From Cepaea nemoralis (Eukaryota; Mollusca; Gastropoda; Stylommatophora; Helicidae): a stretch of 64,000 nucleotides of DNA. Of the stretch, positions 24,340 to 37,513 are shown piece after piece. The notes under the pieces are model-generated. The model had not been told where the DNA came from. It saw nothing but the letters and a program-made list of their open reading frames with translations, and did no database searches. The stretch is from positions 80,315 through 144,314 of the forward strand of contig JACEFZ010021378.1 in NCBI GenBank assembly GCA_014155875.1, read 5' to 3'. Made by a program: the position numbers and the translations under genes. How positions within the stretch are numbered: the stretch's first letter is position 1; the number at the start of each line of letters is the position of its first letter.

Positions 24340-27300
24340 AGTCCTGAAGAACTATAGAGTTGTGCCGCTGGAGAGGCACCAGACTGCACCGCGGTGACTG
24401 TATAGTCCAATGCAAGAGTGACAATCTTTGTCACAGTTGCCGCATCTGTAAGACGAGGCAGGTCCCGCAGTAAGTAACTGCGTTTTAAGTCAATGCCGCG
24501 TATCCTCAGTTTGTTGGATCAGATTGCGCTCAAAGAGCACCAGTCCGTTTCGTACATCTTTTCTAAAGGAACATCTGTCCGGTGCAACACATCCCCACGT
24601 GTCTGGATCTATGGCAAGTGTTTTTATATCTTGTTTACACACATCCCTATATCGCATTTGGGATCTTACGGTTGGCCTTTTTCCCGTGGCTAGTTCTCAG
24701 TATAAGAGATCTTTGGGAATACGTTCATCCTTCATTCAAGATACATGAAGGCGTCTCTGCTTGAGGAGGGAGTGCACTATCAGCTCTTTCAAGCACGTGT
24801 TTGTTTGTTATGTGGTCCCTCCACGATATGCCCAGGGCACGTCTCAAACATCTCATATGGAAAGGATTCAACTATCTTTCGATTTATACCCATAGAGTAG
24901 TGTGCTAACAACACAAGCTTTATATACTTAAACTTGTGTACGCTTTGTTAGTCTGTTATTCTCCCAAACCCTTTTAGTTATCCTGGAAAATGGTGTGGCC
25001 GCCTTTTCAATGCGTCTGTGGATTTTTGTCTCTAATGGAAGATTATCTGATATTGATGACCCCAAATACACAAACTCGTGGACGACATTCAATTTGTGAT
25101 TAGACATTTTGATTGACTGAGGCGCACCAGCATTATTTTCCATCACCTGTGTTTTATTTAGGCTAATGGTGAGCCCAAAGTCTTTACATGCGGCTGCAAA
25201 ACGATCTATCAGCCGTTGGAGATCTTCTGCTGCATGTGTAGTCAGTGCTGCATCATCTGCAAAAAGTAGTTCTCTTATGCATCGTGATCTCATTTTAGTC
25301 TTTGCCTTGAGTCTTGATATGGTAAGAAGTTTGCCATCAGATCCTGTATGGAGGTATATGCCTTCAGTGGCAGTCCCAAATACCTGCCTTAAGCGAACGG
25401 CGAAGAAGATACCAAAAAGTGTAGATGCAAGCACGCAGCCCTGATTTACTCTACTGCTGATTCTGAATGAATGGGAAGAGAGCAGTGTCAAATAAAATGG
25501 TCCCCTGTATGTTTTCACTGAAATTATTTCACGAGACTAAGAAGGGTGGGTGGACATCCAACCTTTCCAAGGATCTTAAAAAGGCCGTTTCTGCTCACGG
25601 GGTCAAATGCCTTTGTGAGGTTCATGAAGGCAATATATAATAGCTTCCTCTGTTCTCTACACTTCTCTTGGAGCTGCCGGAGTGAGAAAATTATATCGAT
25701 GGTGGACCTGTTGGGTCTAAATCCGCACTGTGATTCGGGGTAAATTCTTTCAGCAAGAATGTGTAACCTGTTCAGGATTACTGGAGCAAACATCTTGCCT
25801 GCAATGATGAGTAGGGAAATGCCGCGATAGTTGTTGCAGTCGCTTCTGTCGCCTTTGTTTTTATAAAGGGTAACAATGTCATATTTTTGGGTACTAATTT
25901 TTTTCTTTCCAGCAGAGCTGAAATATTGCATACAGTTCTGAGATTATTGTTTCTTTGCTACATTATAAAATTTCAGGTGGAATACTATCTTTTCCTGGTA
26001 CCTTGCCGGATTTGAGAGTGTCTAGTGCTTCACTGATTTCTTTGAGGCATGGTTCGTTATCCAGGGCATTATGGAGGACTTTTGGTCGATGACTTCCAGA
26101 GCTTCTTCTCCGACAGTGTTATCCACTGAGTATAGCTCTGAGTAGTGTTCTACTCAGCGATCCATTTATTTCTCTCGATCTTTTACGAGTACCTCCTCCG
26201 TTGATCGTAAAGGGGGCCATCTGATTTTTTGATAGACCGACATCTTGCTTGATGCCCTCGTACATTCCTCTTACATTTCCAGTGTCTGCACAAGTTTGAA
26301 TTTTAACTAGAGAGCTGTAGCCAGTACCTGTTCGCACATTTTCTTGCCATCTGCTGTACTCTATTTCTGGTCGTTCGCAATGTCTGCAATGTTTTCTCTT
26401 AAAATGATGTCGTATACAGTGAGAATGCATATCTCTTTATCTCCAGCACTGAAAGCATCTCTTCAGAGTGTGCTTCAAACCAGTCGGTTGACTTAGTTTG
26501 CTTCTTGCCAAATGGTGATAGTGCTGTATTGTAGATTGTGTCATAAAATGACTCCATCTCTCAGTGGCAGTTCCGTTTGTGGGGGCATGCCGAGACTGGG
26601 TGAATTTGTTGACCTTCTCTTTGTTTTGTGTGCCGCTGGTGTCCTTCCTTGGTCTTCCTTGTGTTCTGCTTCTGTAGATTCTCTTGGGCTTTATCTTTAC
26701 CTTGCTGGAGACGAGTGAATGGTCGTTGTCGCAGTCAGCACTATGGTAGCTGCGAGTTAGCCGTACATTGCGGAGATTGTTGCGTTTAGTGAGCACCAGG
26801 TCGAGTTGGTGCCAGTTCTTTGATCCAGGGTGCCTCCATGACACCTTGTGTTGAGGTTTCGTGTCAAAGAAGGTGTTGGTCACGCACAGATTATAATGGC
26901 TGCAGAATTCCAAGAGACGTTTTCCAATGTCATTGATCTTCCCAACGCCACACTGTCCTAGACATGAAGGCCAAGATTTGTGGTCGAAGCCAACCCTGAC
27001 ATTGAAATCCCCCAGGATAAATAGATGTTGTTTCTCTGGTGTGTCACTGACTTCTTTGCTAAGGTCCTATAAAACGTGTCTTTAGATTCTGGTGCTGCAT
27101 TTAGTGTTGGGGCGTAAACGATTATAATACTAACTGGGACTGCCTCTGTCTGGAGTTGGAGGTTCAGTATTCTTTCAGTGGTTTTATGGACGTAAGCAGC
27201 TTGTTTCTGATAGCAAAGCAAACTCCATGCTCCCTGGTCTCTCCGCACGGCTTGCCATGCCAGTAGAAAGTGAAGTCCCTCTCCTTGATGTTTCCAGATT

Positions 27301-27470
27301 CGTAGAGTCTGGTCTCTTGCAAGGCGACAATGTCTATCCACAGTCTGAGAAATTCGTTCTTTATCACTGCTGTGTTGCGGGCATCCACATTCTCGATTAG
27401 ATCGTTTGAGATACCAGGGGTCGTGGTTCGTACGTTCCACGTTTCCAGCCTTTGGGCCTGTTGTTGGTTT
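24340..27470 (-). pseudogene. LINE-B, near full-length non-LTR retrotransposon, broken
   Basis: The longest element here, an RTE-like LINE with APE endonuclease and RT. Endonuclease pieces run 27388 to 26440: IVALQETRLYE, SIIIVYAPTLNA, a frameshifted GDFNVRVG strand, VSWRHPGSKNWHQLDLVL and DCDNDHSLV. RT pieces run 25931 to 24930: DIVTLYKNKGDRSDCNNYRG, motif A as AFMNLTKAFD (Asn where the catalytic Asp is expected), motif B NQGCVLASTLFG, and motif C LLFADDAAL. From 24920 to 24340 frameshifted sequence gives KRPTVRSQMRYKDVCKQDIK, then CGNCDKDCHSCIGLYSH, a zinc-finger-like C-terminus. At least five frameshifts or stops separate the pieces. Related fragments lie at 50150, 50940 and 56466. I call the clade RTE-like only; phylogeny is needed. 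Confidence 0.82.
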
Positions 27471-28420
27471 TTTTTCTTCTTGTTGCTAGGTGTATAGACT
27501 GCGATTCATGTGCCAGGATATTCCCCCTAAGCTCCACACATCCTCAGGAGCAGATAAAACGTTGCTAGACAACACCTTATTGACTGGGGGATGACCAGCT
27601 TAGGCGGGCGGTAAGCTGTCTAATGAGATACGATGATCTCTCCCACCGTCGGAAGAAGCACCTGGCGCCTTGCTCTACGCCAATCGAGCATTAAGTCTTA
27701 TAACCGGTAAGTACTGCTTCCCGTGTTGTGTAACCACTTTACGCGGTGCTGGAGTGACCTATTCAGGGCACAAGCCTAGGCAATAGAAGTCGGAGAAACA
27801 GCTGTTGCCCAGTAGCAAATTCCCCCTCTCCACGTCGCCGATGTTGACCAAGAGAAAGGCAGTAGCCAATGCAACTTGGCATCGGTGCCGTCGCTGGAGT
27901 TGCCAGAACTATGTTGTTTACAACATGGATTGCCTTAGGAACTCCATCTCCGGATTTGTCCTCAGGGTTTACTCACGAAAGCCTTTCCCATATGGGTATA
28001 CCCGCAAGGCAGCGGAGGTTTGAGATGTAGAGTTCCCTCTCTTAGAAGAGATACCAACCAAGGATGACGAGCCTTCTCTGCCCGGAAATCAATAAGGAGG
28101 GAAGTCTACAAGTCTTCCTCCCTGGCAGTGACCACACTGATCGGATGACCGTAGCCATTGTCTCTATTGCGAGATCCTCTGCCCACCGTCACTGACTTGA
28201 CACCATAACCAGCAATTATCTGTCGGCTGCTCCCAAGTCCAATCCACCACCTGCTCCCATGGCTTCACGTAACCCTGATTGGGGGAAGGAGGGCTAAACT
28301 GGTAATCCACCTTGCCCAAGGGTGTCCCTTAGGCTAGCAGAGGGAAGGAGGCACCTTACCTTCCCTTTGATAGGGTGTACCCCTACCGCGCTACCCTAAG
28401 ATTCAGCGTAATGTCTGTTT
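27471..28420 (-). mobile_element. LINE-B 5' region and R3 module
   Basis: GC-richer DNA upstream of the LINE-B endonuclease in its own orientation, probably 5' UTR. 28090-28400 is the R3 module, shared with 59339-59671 (ATTATCTGTCGGCTGCTC, CCATGGCTTCACGTAACCCT, CCTTGCCCAAGGGTGTCCC). Its position suggests R3 is a 5' UTR module of LINE-B; alternatively it is a separate SINE-like element inserted there. Confidence 0.5.
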
Positions 28421-28439
28421 TATTGCAGATCTTGAATCG

Positions 28440-28720
28440 TAGCCGTAATTCAAATATTTGGCTGGCACATGTGCATGTGCCTGATTATGATATGAAATAT
28501 GGTCGTTGGAATGTTTAACTGAGCTAAGAAACGGATGATACTGGGGTCTGTCTTTGAATCACAAGTGGATTACGGCAGTCGCTGATGTTTGCCTTAACGC
28601 TGCAGTTATGTTTAAATCCTTGCAAGGACAAGCCGCAGTTTTATGTGTTCAGCTGCAATGACCCTCACTCGCCAAACATTTACCATGTCTTACTTTAGTG
28701 GCTGAAAGGCAATGGCGAGT
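28440..28720 (+). repeat. PAL repeat fragment, copy 6
   Basis: Right half of PAL from the palindrome GGCACATGTGCATGTGCC (28464-28481), through 'tttgccttaacgctgcagtt' (28589), to 'gccaaacatttaccatg'. Confidence 0.68.
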
Positions 28721-28724
28721 TTAT

Positions 28725-29110
28725 GCTTCTGGCCATGGTTTGCAGTTGAATTTTCCTCACGTTGAACTGGTAGTGCATGGTTCCTTCGCCCTGTTATTGA
28801 GTTGAGTGCATGCCGCAACACAGTGAGCTGTGAATTTCGTTGGAATATGTTTACATCTGTCCGCAGTTGTTGAAGCGTGATCTGCCTATTCGGAACGATG
28901 GCGGCTTGCCTGTCGCTTGAAATTGACTACATTGCCTTTTCGGTTCACGAGTGCATTCTTCTCGGGACTCCTGGAGGTCGTTGCTGGAGCTACGGTGCTC
29001 GTGCTTTGTGCTATGTTTTCAGCGGGCCGCACTGCCGAAACGGACCGAGCCAGATGGGATAAATACTGGGGCAATGAAGTGGATTGCTGGCTCCGACCTT
29101 GACTTCACCT
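28725..29110 (+). mobile_element. Long S1-type SINE, plus strand
   Basis: Shares its 3' half with the tRNA-headed S1 at 40121: TTTTCGGTTCACGAGTGCAT, GTCGTTGCTGGAGCTACGG, GTGCTTTGTG, AGATGGGATAAATACTGGGG. Its 5' half (about 190 bp) lacks the tRNA head and instead matches the inverted element at 42430-42850 (TTTATGCTTCTGGCCATGGT, GAGCTGTGAATTTCGTTGG). Confidence 0.65.
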
Positions 29111-29639
29111 CCCTTGAACTGCTCAATGAGGTAGAGCCATGTGTCTGTTATTCTCCCTCCTCCAGTGTAGGTTAATTCAAGTAAGTTCCACTGGATATCC
29201 TCCAGTTGGGTCTGCTGGACACTAAAGGTGATGAACTGCTCCAAAAAACAAAAACAACGCTTCTATCAGGGACAGATGGCGCTACGGTGTTTGAGGTCAT
29301 CATCACGAACGGGACGGTGTTCGTTACAAACTAGCTGAACTTCCAGATCCTGCTGGGTGTTCATACTGTCCGACATAATTACTTGAACCCCAGAGTTGCT
29401 TGGGTGTGTATTTAATTATGTCTTGTTGCCAACTTGAGCTAGTTCGGCTACCACTGCGACAAGAGATTCTGTTGTAGTCTGAGAGCTGGTCCCCCTGTCC
29501 CTACTTCTGGAACTCCTTGTTGACTTTAAGCTGTCTCCTTCAGCTAGCACTGTGTTATGCATTACTTAATTCTGCTCTTCCACTCGCAACTGAGACCTAG
29601 TCTCCTCCTTCACACGCTGAAAAAAATATCTGCACACAT
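29111..29639. other. Unassigned DNA
   Basis: No recognised gene or repeat over about 530 bp. Confidence 0.4.
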
Positions 29640-30255
29640 AACACGGTGCTTGTCTTACTAACTGATTAATCTACGATTTGTATCCCTTGGTTAAATATTT
29701 CCCATTCTAGGTCTTGCTATTGAGTGAAAATGTATATTCATAGTTTACCGTGCGTTACTACGATCAACACGACTTTCCGTATTTATAAAGTCACGCAGAA
29801 ATAGGGTACTCAAATCTACAAGAAGCGCAATCTTGATCAAATGTGCTCGTCCTCTCCTAAAATATGCAGAAGGATGTGAGCGCTGATGTTGGTGTTGCTA
29901 GCACATGGGAATCGTCCTTGTCTGTGATCATCGCAGCCAGCTAAAATACCCTATTCCTTATTCAAACATCAGTGATCGAGAACATGCTTCAAGAGATGTG
30001 TCAAAGTACATACACCTCCAGCTATTGCCTGCACATATGGTTAATTGCCCTAAGCTCCCATGTGCACTCAGTTTAAAGTGGGTACCAGGAAATATATCGA
30101 GAACTAACGGCAGCTGCCGTGATATTTACCATGTCACCCCTAGAGTGTCTAATGGTCTATACAATGTGAAGCTAGTATCATATGTTCAACACGCGTCTGG
30201 AAGTGTAAAGCGGGACTATTCCTTTACTTACTTTACTTGCCGTGTTAGTATCCCT
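29640..30255 (+). repeat. Repeat W, copy 1 (continues 30676-30850)
   Basis: Matches 53600-54060: 'taatctacgatttgt', CGATCAACACGA, 'gaaggatgtgagcgctgatg', GTGATCATCGCAGCCAG, 'gatcgagaacatgcttcaag'. It is interrupted by SINE S2, and sequence resumes at 30676. No coding capacity is evident. Confidence 0.68.
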
Positions 30256-30265
30256 ATGGCTGTTT

Positions 30266-30664
30266 AGTTTAGTTTAGTTTAGTCGATGGATCAACATCAC
30301 GGCACACGGGCGTGACCCATAAGTGCTCAGTTCTTCTCCTAACTCAAACCTGAGTTTGGAGAAACTCACCTCAGTGCACGAACTCCGTAGCACCGGCGAG
30401 GATCCTGAAATACTTTGGGTAGATTTGTAACTCGGAATTTTGCCCGTGCAGCGCCGTTAGGCTACTCTTTTTCGATTTCCAACTGCCAAGGGATATTGTA
30501 CATCCGCAATAATACACACGGGTGTCCGATCTCACTACCCATAGACCAGGGGAAATTTTATTACTAGAAGCCCACGCGAAAAATTCCCGGTCCTGACAGG
30601 GGCTTGAACCCGAGACCTCCAGCTCTCGAGGCGGACACCGTACCTCGAGACCACGCAGTCCCCC
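30266..30664 (-). mobile_element. SINE S2, complete, 11-bp TSD
   Basis: A minus-strand tRNA-derived SINE of about 400 bp. The head at 30664-30590 has an A-box-like GGTCTCGAGGTA and a B-box GGTTCAAGCC (complement of 30601-30610). The 3' tail is a CTAAA-type repeat, seen as TAGTTTAGTTTAGTTTAGT at 30265-30283. TSD ATGGCTGTTTA at 30256-30266 and 30665-30675. It is inserted in repeat W. A 5'-truncated relative is at 63012-63240. Confidence 0.85.
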
Positions 30665-30999
30665 ATGGCTGTTTATATGATGTTAATAATGGCCGTTTTC
30701 TCCATGACATTCTCACATCAGTGACTGAGATCATACTTCAAGAGATGTGTCTACGTGCACAATCCTTCAGCTATTACCTGCATTATATACTCGCAGTCTT
30801 TCTTCTATGTGTCGATGATAAGTGCTTTAGAAACCACAAGGCAACCATTGCATGGTGTTGAGGAGAGGTACATAGTGACAGAGAGGGACAGAAAATACAA
30901 AGAAACAGCGAAAAATATAGTGACACAGAGAAACTGCAAATTTTACAGAAAGAGGCATATAACTAGAAAGTAGAAAGTGACATGAAAACTTAAGGGACT

Positions 31000-31128
<129 letters not shown>

Positions 31129-31132
31129 AGAT

Positions 31133-32444
<1,312 letters not shown>

Positions 32445-32544
32445 CCAGTGATGATGCGATAGAGAGCAACAGAGATAGAATGCATGTATTTACAGTCATA
32501 AATATATTGTCAAAGACGTCACGACAGAGAGATGGTGACCAACA

Positions 32545-33080
32545 GAGAAAATATATGTGTGCTACCCGCTTACCACATTGCATTTCGACGATTGTAGTGC
32601 ACATCAACATTTTAATAGTTAAATAAGTGGAAACCTGTATAATAGGAAAACAAAGATCAAGGGAGATAAAAGGAATCGATGTGTTAACCATCAAGGGACA
32701 CAAGGAATCTAATTTATTATATATTATATACATGAAGGCTGTTTAATTAAAATAGTTAGTTTATAGTGCCCATAGCATGATTTCTAGGGAAATATATAGT
32801 CCTCATGAAGAATAGCTACTAAAGTAAATTTAAATAATTGAAGTGTCTTAGATTTCCAGTATGTGGTATTATCAGATAGATACATTATATAGAAAGTTTA
32901 ATTTTACGACCGGATAATAAATCAAATGTAATATCCGCTTAATTGCATGTACATATCCATTCACTTGAATTAAAATATTTGGCTGGTACATTTTCATGTG
33001 CCTGATAATATTAAATACAATTGTAGAGATACTTCAAGGACTCGAGAAACAGGTGACAACGAAACCCCCATATGGGCATC
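32545..33080 (+). repeat. PAL repeat, copy 7
   Basis: Diverged PAL: 'gtggaaacctgtataatagg', 'catgatttctagggaaatat', 'gaatagctactaaagtaaat', the palindrome remnant GGTACATTTTCATGTGCC (32985-33002) preceded by ATATTTGGCT, and 'ttgtagagata' to its right. Confidence 0.65.
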
Positions 33081-33401
33081 AATGCCTTTCAAATTAATAT
33101 CAGAAATGTGGCTGATTTGGTCAAAACATTATTAATCTGAACTACCAAGGGTAATCTTGCCAAGAAATCAACAGACAGCTGAAAGATGCTGCTGTTGACA
33201 GCGATGTCATATAAAGGATATGCAAAAAAAAACAAAACAATTATTAATCTGAGACTAGGACGGGTCCTAATTATAACTTCTTGAACGGGGCACAGGTAAA
33301 TGTAAAATGACAATTTACTTGCAGTATTGGTATATTTATGTGCATACAACATTTTTGGCTCGTACATTTACATGTGCCTGATAACGATACCAAATGTGAT
33401 C
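33081..33401. repeat. Spacer with a second hairpin remnant
   Basis: Mostly unassigned. 33353-33378 reads TTTTTGGCTCGTACATTTACATGTGCC, the left flank and palindrome of another PAL-type unit, directly before a microsatellite cluster. Confidence 0.45.
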
Positions 33402-33508
33402 CACACACACACACACACACACACGCACGCACGCACGCACACACACGCGCGCGCGCACGCACGCGCAAAGCACGCACGCACGCACGCACACAGACAGGCA
33501 GACAGACA

Positions 33509-33553
<45 letters not shown>
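33402..33553. repeat. Compound microsatellite (CA)n-(GCAC)n-(CAGA)n-(GGCA)n
   Basis: Four adjacent short-motif arrays that grade into one another (CA, then CACG, then CAGA, then GGCA). A PAL hairpin remnant lies directly upstream and PAL copy 8 begins about 100 bp downstream. Confidence 0.92.
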
Positions 33554-33649
33554 CTAGAGAGAACGAGCCGAACAGGAGGCCACATGCAGATCGCCGACAA
33601 AGCAATGTATAGTTTGTTGTGGTAAGCCGTTGTACTGACCTCTTGTATT

Positions 33650-34244
33650 TTAAAGTGCAAGGTATACACTTCAAATAATGTGCAGTAAATTTCACTGGTC
33701 ACCTCTGGTATTGTGTGTACTACCTGATTTCCTCATTGCGTTATGAATATTGCAACTCGATTCGATCATTGTAATGCTTCATAGGTAAAACATGTAGACA
33801 TCCGTATAATGGGGAATCGTGGTGTTAAGGGACATAAATACAAATGGTGTTTCATGCAGCAGGGGAGACAAGAAACATAGTCTGTTTGAAAATAAATAAA
33901 AATGTGTGTATTCAAATAATTAATAATAATAAAGTACAGCATGACAACTAAGTAAAGCTCTTGTTCCTATGATCAATAACTAACACACTTAATTCAACTA
34001 ATTGCGATATCGTATTCCTTCAGTATGTGACCACAAGTGGAAAATAATATCTCAAAGGAAGTGCTGTCTATCGACGGTACAATAAATCTCTTGCAATATC
34101 CGATTGATTATAGGTATGAGTGAAACTTGTATTTAATATTATTTGGCTGGCACATGCGCATGTGCCTCATAATCATATCACACTTGGTTGTAGAGATATG
34201 TAATGGTGAAAAGCACGTATGATGTCGATGGCCATCTTTGACAC
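33650..34244 (+). repeat. PAL repeat, copy 8, left part (continues 36283-36520)
   Basis: Close to copy 1: 'aatgtgcagtaaatttcact' (33676), 'gttatgaatattgcaactcg', the perfect palindrome GGCACATGCGCATGTGCC (34149-34166). It is interrupted by a hAT transposon at 34245, resumes at 'gccgacttttgaggtattca' (36280), and is interrupted again by LINE-A at 36521. Confidence 0.78.
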
Positions 34245-36282
34245 CAGTGTTGCCATCTCCTGTTGGTGAAAAAGCACCAAAATCGACCCCCAAAAAGGCA
34301 CCGTTTTTTGGGGAAAGTACCAAAAATTAGAAACAAGCACCAACGGTTTTTATTACAAATTTAACAAGGTAGCACAGTATAATTTATTATTATCACTTCA
34401 TATTACAATGAAGTTTATTCCAGATCCGCCAAATCCCAATCAAAACTACTCTCGAGCCAAAAAAGCACTAAACTGCAACAATATTTTTGGGGAAAGCACT
34501 AAACCAAGCACTGGCGGTATTCATTCAAAATGTTATGAATGCGCACATTATATTTTATTATTATCACTGAATATTAGAATGAAGTTTACTCCAGATCTAC
34601 CAAATCCCAGTCAGACAACTTGTCTTCAGTTTCTGTAGCTATTTCCTGCTGTGTTTGCTTGTCTGCGAATGATGATGATGATGACGACTGAAAGAACCGT
34701 GTATATGCCTCATGTGAACCAATTGTTAGTAGAATATCCTTTGGTAGTTTATAATCATGAAAGCATTTGCCATATCTTTTCATTCCATATCTAATAGTCA
34801 AAACAGCTGTCAAACTCTTGATGCTCAGTCTGCTCCACAATTTTGATTTTATAATTCCCATGTGAATGAAAATACGCTCCACGTCCGCATTAGAATTAGG
34901 TAAAACGAGCACAGTTAAAGCTAAATCTGTGAAATCTTGGAAAGGATTTCCACCGGTGGCATCCCTGTATGAGGCTATTTCTGCCCACAGTCCAAGTGTG
35001 GCAGAGGTCTGTGTCCACTGCTTATGATGAAGTTTTCTTCACTGGAAATCGATGCGGGTGAGAGTAGCTGCATCTTCTACAAACATTTTAACAAGATTCA
35101 ATAAACAGTGCTTGAATGTCTGTAGACATTCGCTTCCACTAAGACATGGCATGGACTGCAACACTCGAACGTTATCCGGCAAATGTAACCGCAGTTGTGT
35201 CAATAGCTCAGTTAAAAACTGTATGCACCTTCCATGAATTTCTTTCTCATCGGGAAACTTGTAGCCTGCTATTTCTTTCTCAAACTCATAACCCAGATTG
35301 GGATTAGGATCTAAATAATCTTGAATAGTATCACATTCTGTTATTTTCCCACCAGGAAGTAGTAATATGTGAACTGATAGAATCAGTGAGCTGGACAAGA
35401 TCGCTGAGTAGTTTTGTTGGATCCTGTATATCTGCTTCGAATTTCTTATTCACACTTTGAACTTCTCCGAGAATATAGCTTGAGAAATATGAGAAAATCA
35501 TTGTTTTTCATGTCGCTAAACATAGTATGTAGAAGTTCTGCTGGATAACAGCTCTCGTTGAGTCTTGCTATATCAAAATGAGTTCTGAGCTCGACCCACT
35601 GTTGCAATATTCTGACAATGGTATATTGAATGGACATCCATCGTGTCTGGCTTAATTGAACAAACGTCAGCGGATGTTGTCAATCATTATATTGAAGCAA
35701 AAAGCTCCCTATACTGTCCTTGATGAAGACTTGAGTGAGAAAACTAGTTATATGTCTCTATAATCATTGTTCCTGGGCAGACAAGCAGCTGCAGCCTGTG
35801 ACACTGCCATCTGAAGGGAATGACATACACACCTAACTAGTACCAGACTGAGGAACTTCGGATTTTAATTGTGTATACACTCCATTGTCTACACCTGTCA
35901 TGAAAGATGCATTGTCAGTGCCGTGTCCAACTAGTCTTTGCAACTCAAGTCCATTCTTGTTTAAGCAATCTTTTAACACATTGCATATTGCCTGACGCGT
36001 TGCAGTCACTCACTTAACTAAATCGTATTAAAGAGTGTTAAATTAACTTGAATATTGCGCGGTAATGTAATACGACTGTTTTACTACCTCGCTTCAGTTC
36101 AAATTCAGCTTTTTAGTGTTCCCAATATGACTTTTAAAGTAATTTTTACCTACCAAAAAAAAAAAGCACCAAAAAGCACAAGCACAAAATTGTGAAGCAC
36201 CAAATTCGCGCGGCCGCGCTAAATGCAACATTTTGGCACTAATTGTCTTGAAAAAGTACTAAATTCGGTGCGAAAAGCGCCG
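34245..36282 (-). pseudogene. hAT transposon with broken transposase
   Basis: The left end reads CAGTGTTGCCA, a hAT-type terminus; the right terminus is not intact. The transposase runs on the minus strand from about 36060 to 34586 in broken frames. 34912-34586 is open and carries the hAT dimerisation motif LPNSNADVERIFIHM. 35398-35039 and 35637-35446 are further open pieces. Upstream relics read GTDNASFMTGVDNGVYTQL and VCHSLQMAVSQAA, matching the hAT catalytic-core style of SCAND3/ZNF862-like proteins. A segment near the left end (about 34300-34450) is partly duplicated at 34480-34620. Frameshifts make it inactive. Comparison with PAL copy 1 shows that host sequence was lost at the insertion. 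Confidence 0.75.
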
Positions 36283-36520
36283 ACTTTTGAGGTATTCAGC
36301 TGAAATGACTCTCAGTCGCCAAACATGTAACATGTTTTACCTTAACTGACTTTCTAATGCGTGAATTTGGTGACAACACGCATTCTTGTTTTACCTCTTA
36401 CTTGGTCCGTTCATGAATGTCCAGTGTGTGTTGTGTATGGAGGCTTAGAGAAACAGTCGCCTATGGTGGCAACTGTGTACGTTATGTATCTTGTAATGTA
36501 TTGTTTTTAAAGCATAAAAT

Positions 36521-37502
36521 CCATCCATCCATCATGTGCCATGCCGGTAAGCGTGGGCGGTCATGTTCTGCCATCTCACTCGATCACCAGAGTCACCAGC
36601 ACCGTGTTTCTGTCTCGACCATGCCACAAGGCCAAGCCATCCAGGTACTTGCTTCTAGGTCTTCCCCTTGGTCTGTTCCCCTCGATCTTACCAGTTGTCA
36701 CCAAATTCTCCAATCCATTTCTTCTCATAACATGCCCAAAACATTTGGACTGTCTATGTCTAATTTCTCTAATCAATTTACGATCTTCATTTGTTTCTTG
36801 AAGGACTTGTTCATTGGTCTTTCTGGCTGTCCATGGTATTCTTTGCATTTTCCTCAGAAACCACATCTCTACAGCCATCAGATGTTTTTCAGCCTGACTG
36901 CTCATTGTCCACTCTTCACATCCATATAAAAGTACAGGTTCAATGTAGCATCTCAACACTCTTTTTCTCGTTTCAATTGACATCTTTTTATTGGTCAATA
37001 TGTTTTTCATCTTGCTAAAGGCTACTTTTGCCATGGCGATTCTTGTTCTAATCTCTTCAAGGCATCTCCCATCAGATGTTATTACTGTTCCGAGATAATT
37101 GTACCTGCTCACTTGTTGAAGAATATTCCCATTTACTTGTATATTACATTGTGGTATTTCGTCCTTCCTAGTGACGACCATAATCTGTGTCTTTTTACAA
37201 TTTAATTCTAACCCTAGTTGTTCACTGTGTGTAACAATCGCATCTACTAAATTTTGCAGGTCCTGTTCATTGTCTGCAATCAAGACTGTATCATCTGCAT
37301 ATCTAATGTTATTGATGCATGGTCCCCCAATGTTGATTCCTTCCATATCTTCAATATTTCTGAAAATACTTTCACTGTACAGGGAAAACAGATCTGGAGA
37401 CATTACACATCACTGTCTCACACCCCTTTTAATAGGCTGATATTGGCTTACTTCATTATCAACTCTTATGGCAGCTTGTTGTTTCCAATATATGTTTTTT
37501 AC
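36521..37502 (-). mobile_element. LINE-A insertion, 5'-truncated, 11-bp TSD
   Basis: AAGCATAAAAT flanks both sides (36510-36520 and 37503-37513), and PAL copy 1 lacks the intervening sequence, so the edges are well fixed. The element ends in (ATGG)n, seen as CCATCCATCC on the plus strand. It encodes AAIRVDNEVSQYQPIKRGV, a stop replacing Gly in motif B (RQ*CVMSP), then RT motif C NIRYADDTVLIADNEQDL and the rest of the C-terminus. Confidence 0.88.
36576..37403 (-). CDS. LINE-A RT to C-terminus, longest open part
   Basis: Open for 275 codons. RT motif C is YADD near residues 35-38 (RYADDTVLIAD). It is followed by VTHSEQLGLELN, TQIMVVTRKDEIPQCNIQ, YNYLGTVITSDGRCLEEI, LYGCEEWTMSSQAEK and FGHVMRRNGLENLVTTGKIE. 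A 4-bp net loss just before the end changes the expected LIHDSGD frame to VLVTLVIE. The Met start is internal; an in-frame stop in motif B lies directly upstream. It lacks motifs A and B and the endonuclease, so it is a dead 5'-truncated copy. Confidence 0.72.
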   Translation of the reverse strand: MSPDLFSLYSESIFRNIEDMEGINIGGPCINNIRYADDTVLIADNEQDLQNLVDAIVTHSEQLGLELNCKKTQIMVVTRKDEIPQCNIQVNGNILQQVSRYNYLGTVITSDGRCLEEIRTRIAMAKVAFSKMKNILTNKKMSIETRKRVLRCYIEPVLLYGCEEWTMSSQAEKHLMAVEMWFLRKMQRIPWTARKTNEQVLQETNEDRKLIREIRHRQSKCFGHVMRRNGLENLVTTGKIEGNRPRGRPRSKYLDGLALWHGRDRNTVLVTLVIE

Positions 37503-37513
37503 AAGCATAAAAT

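Noticed and set aside
30590..30664. A functional tRNA gene
   Set aside because: A and B boxes are present, but the acceptor stem does not close and the sequence continues as a SINE with tail and TSD.
34586..35640. A host gene related to ZNF862 or SCAND3
   Set aside because: Frames are broken, a hAT terminus is adjacent, and the unit is an insertion within PAL; a transposon remnant is the simpler reading.
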